From: an uncultured Acidimicrobiales bacterium
GTDB taxonomy: Bacteria > Actinomycetota > Acidimicrobiia > Acidimicrobiales > Aldehydirespiratoraceae
Length of the DNA: 64,000 bases
Direction: 5' to 3'
Assembly: GCA_905480195.1 (NCBI GenBank)
Contig: CAJQPN010000024.1
Coordinates: 31,483-95,482 of the forward strand
Both the position numbers and the translations under genes were made by a program. Within the stretch, counting starts at the first letter, position 1. Each line of letters begins with the position of its first letter. The notes beneath the pieces were generated by a model. The model saw nothing but the letters and a program-made list of their open reading frames with translations, had not been told where the DNA came from and made no database searches. Below are positions 16,659 through 24,990 of this stretch, in pieces.

Positions 16659-17207
16659 ATGCCCATGAATCGGCCCACGCTCGGCGAGCCCGCTCCCGAG
16701 ATCAACCTGCGAGATGCCACCGGAGATCCGTGGTGTTCCGCCGATCACCGAGGCCGAACACTCCTGCTCATCTTTCACCGTCACATCCATTGACTGCCGT
16801 GCGCAGCGCACGCCGCCGCCGTGCGCGACCGGCTCGACGAGTTCGCTCCGAACACCGACGTGGTCGTGGTGACCTTCACCGATTCCGAACGGCTCGAGGG
16901 CTACCTCGGCCGCAACGATCTGCCGTTTCCGGTCGTGATCGACCCGGACCGCACCGCGTATCGAGCATTCGGTCTCGGCCGAGCGTCGATCGCCCGGGCG
17001 TGGGGTGTCCGTCCGGCGTTGGCCTATCTTCGGCTCTTCGCCCGGGGCCGGTGGCGTGACCTCCGCCGACCCACCGAAGACACCCTGCAGTTGGGCGGCG
17101 ACTTCGTGATCAGCCCCGATGGCGCACTCGTCTACGGCTTCTGGTCCAGCGGCCCCGACGATCGCCCTCGAATCGAAGAACTGATCGCTGCGAGCGAACA
17201 AGGCTGA
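16659..17207 (+). CDS. SelL-like/AhpC-TSA peroxiredoxin-like protein with in-frame TGA (candidate selenoprotein)
   Basis: Reading from ATG 16659 to TGA 17205-17207 gives 182 residues if the TGA at 16791-16793 is read as an amino acid. Upstream of it is a normal thioredoxin-fold start (LGEPAPEINLRD, then RGRTLLLIFHRHIH). Downstream the same frame continues without a break: LPCAAHAAAV, the strand VVVVTF, and LPFPVVIDPDRTAYRAFGLGR, as in the Prx-like2/AhpC-TSA family. The TGA is codon 45 and falls exactly on the first Cys of the family's CxxC motif, giving U45-L-P-C48. One nonsense codon at the redox residue of an otherwise intact gene strongly suggests selenocysteine. Alternatives are a recent nonsense mutation or a base error. 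ATG 16665 is an alternative start. Confidence 0.72.
16798..16826 (+). promoter_or_regulatory. Candidate bacterial SECIS-like stem-loop after the in-frame TGA
   Basis: Two mutually exclusive hairpins lie just 3' of the TGA. One has a CGTGCG/CGCACG stem (16798-16803 with 16807-16812) and a 3-nt loop. The other has GCGCACG pairing with CGTGCGC (16806-16812 with 16820-16826) and a 7-nt loop centred about 23 nt after the TGA, inside the spacing range of bacterial SECIS elements. The loop lacks the G/U pair typical of known SelB targets, so this is only suggestive. Stems of this size are common in GC-rich DNA. Confidence 0.3.
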
Positions 17208-17220
17208 CTACGGTCGGGGC

Positions 17221-17868
17221 ATGGCGTCCTTCGAACACACGATCACCGAGGCAGCCCACCTGCGCAACCACTACCGCGATCCCAGCCAGCTGGTGCAGAA
17301 CAAGTCGACCGACCACCTCGATGTCGGATGCTGTGAGTTCATCGGCCGCAGCACCTTCGTCCTCATCGGCACGAGTAGCGCAGCCGGCGACGAGGACGTG
17401 TCGCCCAAGGGTGGCCACCCAGGGTTCGTGAAGGTTCTCGACGATCAGCGACTCGTCATACCTGACCTCAACGGGAACAACCGGCTCGACTCGTTGCAGA
17501 ACATCGTCGAGAACGGCCGTGTGGGTCTGCTCTTTCTGGTTCCAGGCTTGGGCGAGATGCTCCGGGTGAACGGCTCTGCATGCGTGACCGTCGACCCCGA
17601 GATCCTCGACAGCTTCACCGCCGAGTACCGGCGGCCGACCAGCGCGATCGGAGTCACAGTCAACGAGGCCTACATCCATTGCGCCAAGGCGATCCGACGC
17701 GGCGTGCTGTGGAACCCCGACGAGTGGCCGACCGAGGCCAGCCGTCCCCAAGTGGGCGAGATCCTCATCGAGCACGCCGGGATAGGCGGGCACATCACTG
17801 CCAACGAGATGTCTGCCGGCCTCGAGGAGTCATACCGCAACGATCTCGACGCTGATCGACCGACCTGA
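17221..17868 (+). CDS. Pyridoxamine 5'-phosphate oxidase-like flavoprotein (MSMEG_1061 type)
   Basis: 215 aa with the PPOX split-barrel: TFVLIGTSSAAGDEDVSPKGG (about 42-62), LVIPDLNGNNRLDSLQNI (about 80-97) and GLLFLVPGLGEMLRVNG (about 101-117). These three blocks are diagnostic for the FMN-dependent MSMEG_1061-like group, whose substrates are mostly unknown. It follows the candidate selenoprotein by 13 nt. A TACGGT hexamer 6 nt before ATG suggests its own leaderless transcript. It stops 1 nt from the convergent acyl-CoA ligase. Confidence 0.82.
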   Translation: MASFEHTITEAAHLRNHYRDPSQLVQNKSTDHLDVGCCEFIGRSTFVLIGTSSAAGDEDVSPKGGHPGFVKVLDDQRLVIPDLNGNNRLDSLQNIVENGRVGLLFLVPGLGEMLRVNGSACVTVDPEILDSFTAEYRRPTSAIGVTVNEAYIHCAKAIRRGVLWNPDEWPTEASRPQVGEILIEHAGIGGHITANEMSAGLEESYRNDLDADRPT

Positions 17869-17869
17869 G

Positions 17870-19474
17870 CTAGAGCTCGGTCCACTCCCCCGCTACCCAC
17901 TGCTCGCGCAGCTTGAACTTCTGGATCTTTCCCGAACCGGTCAACGGGAACTCGTCGACCGCAAACCACTGCTTCGGCGTTTTGTGAGGGGCAAGATTGT
18001 CTCGCATAAAGGCGAAGAGTTCGTTCTTGTCCACGGCGTGACCCGGCGCAGCGCGAACAAATGCAGCGACAGTCTCGCCCCATTTCTCGTCGGGAAGGCC
18101 GACGACCGCCACCTCCCCCACGGCTTCGTGGGAGAACAACAGCTCCTCGAGTTCTTTCGGATAGATGTTCTCGCCACCGCGGATGATCATGTCCTTGAGA
18201 CGGCCCTCGATGGTGCAGTACCCGCGTTCGTCCATGGCTGCGAGATCTCCGGTGTGGAGCCAGCCGTCGTGATCGATCGTCTCGGCTGTCCGCTCGGGCA
18301 TCAGGTAGTAGCCGTGCATGACCTGATAGCCGCGGGTCACCAACTCTCCGGTCTCACCGACGGGCAGGGTCTCGCCCGTTTCAGGATCGACGATGCGGAT
18401 CTCCATACACGGCATCGGCGCCCCGATCGTGAGAGCCTTGTCCTCGATCGTGTCGTCGGGTCGGGTCATGTTGAGCACCGGCGAGCACTCGGTCTGGCCG
18501 TAGACGATCGTAAACGGCGCGCCGAGCTCCTTCTCGAGCGTGCGGACCAACTGCTCGGGAACGAGTGAGCCCCCCGAACAGATCGCCATCAGCGTCGACA
18601 GGTCCGTCTGAGCAAAGTTCGGATGCTCCATCAGGGCGATGAGCATCGTGGGCACGCCCATCATCCCCTGCGCGCCATAGGTCTCGGTCAGCTCGAGCAC
18701 AAGCCCGGGTTCGAACGCGGGTACGAGCACCTGAGTGCAAGCCATCGAGACCGATCCGAGCACCGACATCGCGCTCCCGGCGGTATGGAACAACGGCATT
18801 TGCGTGACGATGACGCTCCCCTCTTCCATGCCGAGACGGTCGAAGTAGTGGTTTGCGTTGGTGACAAGACCTCGATGGTGGAGGGCCGCGCCTTTGGGGA
18901 AGCCGGTGGTCCCGGACGTGTACTGGATCATGACCTGATCGCCAGGGGCGACTGCAGGCAACGTGATCGATGGATCGCCCGATGCGAGGAAGTCGTCCCA
19001 CTGACTGAATCTGATGATCTCCTCGAGGTCGGGGCAGTCTGCGCGAACCTGCTCGGCGATGGAGAGCATCGGGTTGCCACGGTGGTCGTCGACCACGAAA
19101 AGACCCTTCGAGTTCGACTGGCTGACGACGTACTGCAGCTCGTTGGCCTGATATGCCGGGTTGACGGTCACGACGGTCATACCCGCCAATGCACAGCCCA
19201 ACTCGACGAGCACCCACTCGGGGATGTTGTGCGCCCAGACCGCCACGTGATCGCCAGGCGAGAATCGAGCAAGCAATGCCTGCGCAGTTCGTTCCGCATC
19301 GGCGAGCAGCTCGGCATACGTCCATTCGCGGCGACTGCTGGGATCATCGACGCCCTCGATCAACGCAACCCGATCGCCGGCGCGTGCGGCGGCGGCCCGA
19401 AGCAGATCGCCGATGGTGGTGTCGAGAACGCCGGGCTCCTCAACGCCGAAGGCATGTGATTCCGTCAGTGTCAT
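17870..19474 (-). CDS. Medium/long-chain acyl-CoA ligase (FadD-like)
   Basis: 534 aa from ATG 19474. Motifs of the acyl-adenylate family are complete: YTSGTTGFPKGA (about 193-204), GQTECSPV, GWLHTGDLA, GRLKDMIIRGGENIYPKE and the terminal lysine motif GSGKIQKF. PLFHTAGSAM and the pattern of motifs resemble fatty-acyl-CoA synthases that feed beta-oxidation. An upstream in-frame TTG at 19510 is disfavoured because a -35/-10 pair lies between it and ATG 19474. The gene is divergent from the homocysteine methyltransferase-like gene. Confidence 0.86.
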   Translation of the reverse strand: MTLTESHAFGVEEPGVLDTTIGDLLRAAAARAGDRVALIEGVDDPSSRREWTYAELLADAERTAQALLARFSPGDHVAVWAHNIPEWVLVELGCALAGMTVVTVNPAYQANELQYVVSQSNSKGLFVVDDHRGNPMLSIAEQVRADCPDLEEIIRFSQWDDFLASGDPSITLPAVAPGDQVMIQYTSGTTGFPKGAALHHRGLVTNANHYFDRLGMEEGSVIVTQMPLFHTAGSAMSVLGSVSMACTQVLVPAFEPGLVLELTETYGAQGMMGVPTMLIALMEHPNFAQTDLSTLMAICSGGSLVPEQLVRTLEKELGAPFTIVYGQTECSPVLNMTRPDDTIEDKALTIGAPMPCMEIRIVDPETGETLPVGETGELVTRGYQVMHGYYLMPERTAETIDHDGWLHTGDLAAMDERGYCTIEGRLKDMIIRGGENIYPKELEELLFSHEAVGEVAVVGLPDEKWGETVAAFVRAAPGHAVDKNELFAFMRDNLAPHKTPKQWFAVDEFPLTGSGKIQKFKLREQWVAGEWTEL

Positions 19475-19481
19475 GCCTGCA

Positions 19482-19510
19482 AGCTTCTGCGGAACCCGAC
19501 CGACGGTCAA
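19482..19510 (-). promoter_or_regulatory. Promoter of the acyl-CoA ligase gene
   Basis: On the minus strand TTGACC (19505-19510) and GAAGCT (19482-19487) are separated by 17 nt, and GAAGCT is 7 nt before ATG 19474. This is the best complete -35/-10 pair in the window. It puts the transcription start at or next to the ATG, implying a leaderless message. Confidence 0.5.
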
Positions 19511-19539
19511 GCAGGGTCGGAAGTGAGAGACTCGTTCGC

Positions 19540-20496
19540 ATGTCTCGGTACGACGACCTCATCGCTGATGCGCAACGCGACTACCCAATCTTGATCGACG
19601 GTGGCACCGGTTCGGAGTGTCTCCGGCGCGGTGTTCCCAGCTCCGAGAAGGGCTGGAGCGGCGCCGCCGCCCTCACCCACCCTGCGATCGTCGCAGCGAT
19701 CCACACCGACTATCTCGAACTCGGAGCGCGCGTCATCGTCGCCAACACCTTCGCCACCGGGGCCAACATCATGCGCGACATCGGCGCGCCCGAGCGTTTC
19801 GAAGAGGTAAACCGTCGCGCCCTTGAGATCGCGACCGACGTGCGCGACGCGGCTGGCGCTTCCGCAGCGCACGTGGTCGTCGCTGCGGGGATCAGCAACT
19901 GGAGCTTCTCGGGCAACCGGCCAGACCTGAGCACCCTGCGCGATGACACGGCGACGCAGGCTGCGATCATGCGAAACGCCGGCGCAGAGTTGTTGATCCT
20001 CGAGATGATGGTCGACATCCCCCGAATGACAGCCACCCTCGAGGGCGCGTCCACGGCAGAACTCCCGATCTGGGTCGGCTTCTCACTCGGACCCGAGGAA
20101 GGTTGCGAAGCCGACGAGATCGGTGATCCGATCAAACTTCGTGAAGGCGGACGACTCTGCGACGCCGTCGCCGTCGCCGCCGAGCGCCCGGCAGTCGATG
20201 CCATGGTCATCATGCACTCCGACGTACGGGTCGCCGAGCGCGGGGTGCAGGCACTCCGACGGGCGTGGCCGGGGCCGATCGGGGTGTGGGCTCATGCCTC
20301 GGCCCAGATCGACGGCCGGATCGTGCATGACGGAATCATCACGCCCCAGGACTACGCGTCGTATGTGCCGGCCTGGCTGACAGCAGGCGCCACGATGATC
20401 GGTGGTTGCTGTGGGATCGGCCCCTCCCACATCGCCGAGGTCGCGCCACTCGTGAACAGTGCCGGCGATGGGCGCGAGACTGCTGAGCATGGCTGA
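19540..20496 (+). CDS. Homocysteine S-methyltransferase family protein with altered Zn site
   Basis: 318 aa, BHMT/MmuM-like barrel: ILIDGGTGSECLRRGVP near residue 16, YLELGARVIVANTFAT, and GGCCGIGPSHI near residue 285. The family transfers a methyl group from S-methylmethionine or betaine to a thiol using a zinc held by three cysteines. Two are present (GGCC). The first, normally in an NC(S/T) motif, is replaced by His in VIMHSDVR. A His-Cys-Cys site could still bind zinc, but the substrate may differ. ATG 19540 is preceded by GTGAGAGACT. The 3' end overlaps the next start by 8 nt. Confidence 0.78.
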   Translation: MSRYDDLIADAQRDYPILIDGGTGSECLRRGVPSSEKGWSGAAALTHPAIVAAIHTDYLELGARVIVANTFATGANIMRDIGAPERFEEVNRRALEIATDVRDAAGASAAHVVVAAGISNWSFSGNRPDLSTLRDDTATQAAIMRNAGAELLILEMMVDIPRMTATLEGASTAELPIWVGFSLGPEEGCEADEIGDPIKLREGGRLCDAVAVAAERPAVDAMVIMHSDVRVAERGVQALRRAWPGPIGVWAHASAQIDGRIVHDGIITPQDYASYVPAWLTAGATMIGGCCGIGPSHIAEVAPLVNSAGDGRETAEHG

Positions 20497-21361
20497 CCCC
20501 GTCCTCTACGAAGAACGTGACGACATCGCGATCATCACCCTCAACCGGCCCGAGAAGAAGAACACGCTCACCGATGCACTCGTGCAAGGGGTCGCCGACG
20601 GTATCGACACAGCCACGAAATCTTCCGAAGTGGCCGCCGTCGTCTTGCGGGGGGCCGACGGCACACTTACCGCCGGGTACGACCTCACCCCCGACTCTGA
20701 TGCGATCGAATCGGGATGGTCCACGCCGTACGGCGCAAAAGGCCCGCGTCCTCGCGCCGGCGCATGGGACCCGGTCAGGGACTACCAGTTCATGGGCAAC
20801 AACGTTCGACGGTTCATGAAGATCTGGGAGTGCCCCAAGCCGGTGATCGGCCAGATCGAAGGATGGGCGATCGGGGGCGCCACCGACATGATCCTGTGTG
20901 CCGACCTGCTCTACATGGCGAGCGACGCCCACATCGGGTATGCCCCAAGCCGCATCTACGGCACACCCACCACGATGATGTGGGTGTATCGGCTCGGGCT
21001 CGAGCATGCGAAGCAATACCTGCTGACCGGTCGCGCCATCGACGCGGCCGAAGCCCACCGCATCGGGCTCGTCTCCCACGTCGTGGATCCCACCGACATC
21101 GCCGAACTCGTCGAGGCCGAAGCGCGCCGCTTCGCCAACATCCCTGCGAACCAGCTTGCGCTCAACAAGCTCCTCATCAATCAGGCCTTCGAAAACATGG
21201 GGCTTCGCACCAGCCAGATGTTGGGCACGTTTTTCGACGGCATGACGCGTCACACCGAGGAGGCGTACCAGTGGGTCGAGGGGTTTTCGGAGAAAGGTTT
21301 TCGCGAAGTCGTGCGCGAACGCGACGACCCGTGGGAGGACTACGGCAGCGCACCTCGCTGA
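20489..21361 (+). CDS. Enoyl-CoA hydratase/isomerase family protein
   Basis: 290 aa. The crotonase fold is shown by VVLRGADGTLTAGYDL (oxyanion hole 1, about 52-67) and IGQIEGWAIGGATDMILCADLLY (about 119-141). The usual catalytic glutamates are not obvious: where hydratases have GxxPE this protein has SRIYGTPTT. It may therefore be an isomerase, hydrolase or dehalogenase-type member. ATG 20489 starts inside the end of the previous gene, so the two are coupled. It stops 3 nt from the convergent sulfatase. Confidence 0.82.
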   Translation: MADPVLYEERDDIAIITLNRPEKKNTLTDALVQGVADGIDTATKSSEVAAVVLRGADGTLTAGYDLTPDSDAIESGWSTPYGAKGPRPRAGAWDPVRDYQFMGNNVRRFMKIWECPKPVIGQIEGWAIGGATDMILCADLLYMASDAHIGYAPSRIYGTPTTMMWVYRLGLEHAKQYLLTGRAIDAAEAHRIGLVSHVVDPTDIAELVEAEARRFANIPANQLALNKLLINQAFENMGLRTSQMLGTFFDGMTRHTEEAYQWVEGFSEKGFREVVRERDDPWEDYGSAPR

Positions 21362-21364
21362 GGT

Positions 21365-23662
21365 CTACTCGTTGCTCCACTGGGGCCGTGGGGTCCACAC
21401 CTGCGATGCGGGATCGGTCCTGAGCTCCACCACCCGAATGTCACCGGTGAACGCGAACGCTCCCTCATAGTGCTCGTACGCCACCGGTGTACCCCAGCCC
21501 CGACCGATGCAGAAGCCTTCCTGCACCATCGAGTAGCCCATCGGCGCGATCCGGAACCGCTCCGACGAGTCGGCCACCACGCCATCGACCAAAAGCGCCG
21601 CCGTTCCCCAGCCCTGTTCGGTGGGGTGGTATTCGACCCGCACCTCGCACTCGCGCCCAACCGGCAGTGCCGGACCAACCAGTTCGTGCATCTCCATCTT
21701 CAAAACGTTGTGGACATAGTGCGGTCGCCCGCCCTGCACAAAGAGGGACCATCCGGCGAGTTCACCGCCCTGGCACGCGAGGAGGCCATCATCGGCGTCG
21801 GTGGGCCGGGTGATGAACGCCGAGAGGGAGTGCTCACAGTTCAGGATGCGTGGGAGCGACGGGTTCGGGATCGGCCGCGTGCCCGGGAAATAGCGATAGA
21901 CATCACGGTCCTGCGATGCCGAGGGCCGCTGTGGGTCGATGAATCGCTCACGGCCGCGGTCGTCGAGCGGGAGGACGTTGTGGGCCTCGGCTTCCCGCCA
22001 CCAGAGGTCGATCAGTTCAGCGAGCTTTTCGGGCTGCTCGGAGGCGAGGTCGTGCGCCTGGCTGTAGTCCTCAACCTGGTGGTACAGCTCCCACGGATCG
22101 TCGTTCCAGTCGGTGCCAGGCGCGTGCCACGTCACCGCCATCCAGCCGTCGTGGTAGATCGCCCGGCTGCCGAGCATCTCGTAGTATTGGGTTTCCTTGA
22201 CCTCTGGTGCTGCCGGATCGGTGATGGTCGCCGCGAAGCTCACCCCTTCGAGCGGCTGCTGTTCGACACCGTTGACCCAGCTCGGAGTCGGCAGACCCGC
22301 AACCTCGAGCAAGGTCGGGTAGATGTCGGTCACATGGTGGTACTGGGTCCTGATCGCGCCTGGATCGTCGATCTGCGACGGCCAGTGCACAATCATCGGG
22401 TCGGTGTTGCCCCCTCGGTGGGTGTCGCGCTTCCATCGCTTGAACGGGGTGTTTCCTGCCATCGACCAGCCCATCGGGTAGTGCGGGTCGGTATGAGGTC
22501 CACCGAGTTCCTCGACCTGTTCCATCATCTCGGCGACGGACATGTTCATGAGGTTGCGGAACCGCTCAGTGTTCGTCGTGCCCCGGTGACCACCCTCCGC
22601 CGACGCTCCATTGTCGGAGAAGAACAGCACCAAGGTGTCGTCGAGTACCTCGAGGTCACGCAACGCATCGATCAACCGTCCGATCTGGGCGTCGGTGTGG
22701 TCGACGAACCCGCAGTAGGTCTCTTGGAGGCGGGCAAAGAGGTACTTCGAGTCGTCGTCGAGTTCGTCCCAACGCGCGATCCCCGGGTTGCGATCAGGAA
22801 GACCGCAATCAGCAGGGATGATCCCGAGCGCCTTCTGCCGTTCGAAGATGCGGTCGCGCTCCACATCCCATCCATGGTCGAAGCGCCCTCGGTAGGGCTC
22901 GATGTACTCCTCCGGTGCGTGAAACGGGCAGTGCGACGCTCCGAAGGGCACGTAGGCGAAAAAAGGCCTTCCGCTCGCCACCTGTTGCTGGTCCTGGATC
23001 ATCGCGATGAGGTTGTCGACCAGGTCTTCGCTGACGTGGTAGGCGCCGCCGTTGCGGCCCTCACTCGGGGTCGGCACGCGATGATTGTCGACCGTGACCA
23101 TCGGGTGCCACTGATCGACCTCACCCGGCAAGAACCCATAGAAGCGTTCGAAGCCCTGGCCGAGGGGCCAACGATCGAACGGCCCTGCCGCGGTGGCCTC
23201 CGAGGTCGGGGTGAGGTGCCACTTCCCGGCGCAGTAGGTCGAGTAGCCGGTCTGACGGAGGACCTCGGCGATCGATGCAGCCGACTTGGGCAAGAACGAG
23301 TTCGAGCCGGGGAAGCCGGTTGCCATCTCGGCAATCGTGGCGAAACCGACCGAGTGGTGGTTTCGGCCGGTCAACAATGCTGCTCTGGTCGGTGAGCAGA
23401 GCGCCGTGGTGTGAAAGTTCGTGTACCGGAGCCCTTTGTCAGCCAGCGCCCCGATGTTTGGCGCCTCGATCGGCCCGCCGTAGCACGACAACTGCCCGAA
23501 GCCGAGGTCGTCCATGAGGATCACAACGATGTTGGGTGCATTCTCGGGCGGGCGAACGGGCGGAGGCCAGTCGGGCGTCGACTCGGCGTAGGTGGCCTTG
23601 ATCTCCCCACCGAACGAAGGCGGCTGTGGCGGAAGGATGTCGGTCGGGTGCATGTCGGCCAT
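21365..23662 (-). CDS. Arylsulfatase (type I, formylglycine-dependent)
   Basis: 765 aa. The metal ligands DD (51-52) and the activation site C89-S-P-T-R, matching CxPxR, are present; C89 must be converted to formylglycine by a separate enzyme. Later blocks ASHCPFHAPEEY, FFSDNGASAEGG and HRGGNTDPMIVHWP match the arylsulfatase core. A beta-rich C-terminal region (about 640-765) is typical of large actinobacterial sulfatases. No signal peptide is seen, so it is probably cytosolic and acts on an imported or internal sulfate ester. In-frame codons upstream of 23662 are antisense to the flavoprotein gene and are rejected. Confidence 0.9.
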   Translation of the reverse strand: MADMHPTDILPPQPPSFGGEIKATYAESTPDWPPPVRPPENAPNIVVILMDDLGFGQLSCYGGPIEAPNIGALADKGLRYTNFHTTALCSPTRAALLTGRNHHSVGFATIAEMATGFPGSNSFLPKSAASIAEVLRQTGYSTYCAGKWHLTPTSEATAAGPFDRWPLGQGFERFYGFLPGEVDQWHPMVTVDNHRVPTPSEGRNGGAYHVSEDLVDNLIAMIQDQQQVASGRPFFAYVPFGASHCPFHAPEEYIEPYRGRFDHGWDVERDRIFERQKALGIIPADCGLPDRNPGIARWDELDDDSKYLFARLQETYCGFVDHTDAQIGRLIDALRDLEVLDDTLVLFFSDNGASAEGGHRGTTNTERFRNLMNMSVAEMMEQVEELGGPHTDPHYPMGWSMAGNTPFKRWKRDTHRGGNTDPMIVHWPSQIDDPGAIRTQYHHVTDIYPTLLEVAGLPTPSWVNGVEQQPLEGVSFAATITDPAAPEVKETQYYEMLGSRAIYHDGWMAVTWHAPGTDWNDDPWELYHQVEDYSQAHDLASEQPEKLAELIDLWWREAEAHNVLPLDDRGRERFIDPQRPSASQDRDVYRYFPGTRPIPNPSLPRILNCEHSLSAFITRPTDADDGLLACQGGELAGWSLFVQGGRPHYVHNVLKMEMHELVGPALPVGRECEVRVEYHPTEQGWGTAALLVDGVVADSSERFRIAPMGYSMVQEGFCIGRGWGTPVAYEHYEGAFAFTGDIRVVELRTDPASQVWTPRPQWSNE

Positions 23663-23741
23663 CGGCGAAGTCTGACCGGTGCGAAAAGGTTGCGCCAGAC
23701 ACCACGGGGACGCTGCCGACCCCGAGGTGCCGACCTCGCGG

Positions 23742-24914
23742 TCAGTCCGCTCGCAACGCTGCGGCGGCTGTTCCTGCGCGCCGGCCGGTGCTGAGGCAGG
23801 CCTGGATGAGGTAGCCACCGGTCGGAGCGTCCCATGCCGACATTTCGCCGACGACCCAGGTGCCGGGCCGGCGGCGCAACATGCCGGTCTCATCGATCTC
23901 AGCTGCAGCGACACCCCCTGCCGAACTGATCGCTCGATCGATCGAGGCGATGCCACGCACCGGCAGCGGTACCGCCTTGGCGAGTGCTGCGAGGGTGTCG
24001 ACGCTGGTTGGGAGCCGGTTGTCCGTTGCTTCTCGCATGATCGCAACCGCTACCGGTTGCAGACCGGCGCGGCGCAACCACGTGCTGAGTGAGTCCTTCG
24101 AGCGGCGTCGGCCGGCAAGTCGATGCGCCAGGTCGGCCTCAGGAAGGTCGGGTTGCAGATCGATCTCGAGCGACGGCCGTGCCCGGGCGAGGGCCGCACG
24201 AATGCGCGGTCCCAACGCGTAGATCGGGCCGCCCTCAAGCCCCGCTGCCGTTATGGTCGGTTCGCCCCGCACGGTCTCCCCGTCGATCGACACCGCCACG
24301 TTCTTCAACGGTGTGCCCTCGAATCGGTCGAGCAGCGGTGCCGACCACTCGACCTCGACGCCTGCGTTCGATGCGACGAGCGGATCGACGGCGAAACCGG
24401 CAGCGCGGAAGACTGCGACCCAAGAGCCATCCCCACCCACCTGGGGCCACGATGCGCCGCCCAACGCAAGCACGGTGTGCTCGCTCGTGTCGTCGAAACC
24501 GCTCCACGGTGTGGCGGGCTCAAAGGCCACGCCCAGATCTGCGAGACGGACCAACCACGCCCGCACCAGCGCAGTCGCTCGCATCGCAGCAGGAAACACC
24601 CGGCCACTCGAACCGACAAAGGTGTCGGCTCCGAGTTCGTCGGCCCATGCCCGCACGGCGCTCGGTGGAAAGGCCCGGATTGCCGGTTCGACAAGTTCAC
24701 GGCCGGTGCTGTAGCGCCCCAGGAAGGTTTCGAGCGGCTCGTCGTGCGTGAGATTTAGGCCGGAACGACCAGCCAGCAACAGCGTTCGCCCGAACGAACG
24801 CCGCTGATCGCGCACCGTCACCCTCGCCCCAGCAGCGGCTGCAGCCTCGGCGGCCATCAACCCGGCTGGTCCGGCGCCGACCACGACGACGTGCGGCTGG
24901 CTGCTCGCTTCCAC
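23742..24914 (-). CDS. TIGR03862/BaiN-like flavoprotein
   Basis: 390 aa. The N-terminal FAD motif VVVVGAGPAGLMAAEAAAAAG (9-29) is followed by the family mark LAGRSGLNLTHDEP (about 47-60), then VLALGGASWPQVGGDG, and at the C-terminus GTWVVGEMSAWDAPTGGYLIQ, the second FAD contact. It belongs to the HI0933/BaiN-like NAD(P)/FAD oxidoreductases, whose reaction is mostly unknown. The GTG start has TAGGGT 6 nt upstream. It ends 79 nt before the sulfatase start. Confidence 0.85.
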   Translation of the reverse strand: MEASSQPHVVVVGAGPAGLMAAEAAAAAGARVTVRDQRRSFGRTLLLAGRSGLNLTHDEPLETFLGRYSTGRELVEPAIRAFPPSAVRAWADELGADTFVGSSGRVFPAAMRATALVRAWLVRLADLGVAFEPATPWSGFDDTSEHTVLALGGASWPQVGGDGSWVAVFRAAGFAVDPLVASNAGVEVEWSAPLLDRFEGTPLKNVAVSIDGETVRGEPTITAAGLEGGPIYALGPRIRAALARARPSLEIDLQPDLPEADLAHRLAGRRRSKDSLSTWLRRAGLQPVAVAIMREATDNRLPTSVDTLAALAKAVPLPVRGIASIDRAISSAGGVAAAEIDETGMLRRRPGTWVVGEMSAWDAPTGGYLIQACLSTGRRAGTAAAALRAD

Positions 24915-24990
24915 GCCGGCACCCTAGGCCCCCGAGCGTGGCCGGCAGTGATCTCGGCCCCGGCGAGGTTGGCCGCTACGGTGGTCGGCC

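Noticed and set aside
16608..16793. Short plus-strand ORF ending at the TGA taken as an independent gene
   Set aside because: The fold is cut in mid-strand at the redox motif and continues in the same frame after the TGA.
21470..23395. 641-codon plus-strand frame opposite the sulfatase
   Set aside because: Shadow of a GC-rich gene; the minus strand carries a full sulfatase with the CxPxR site.
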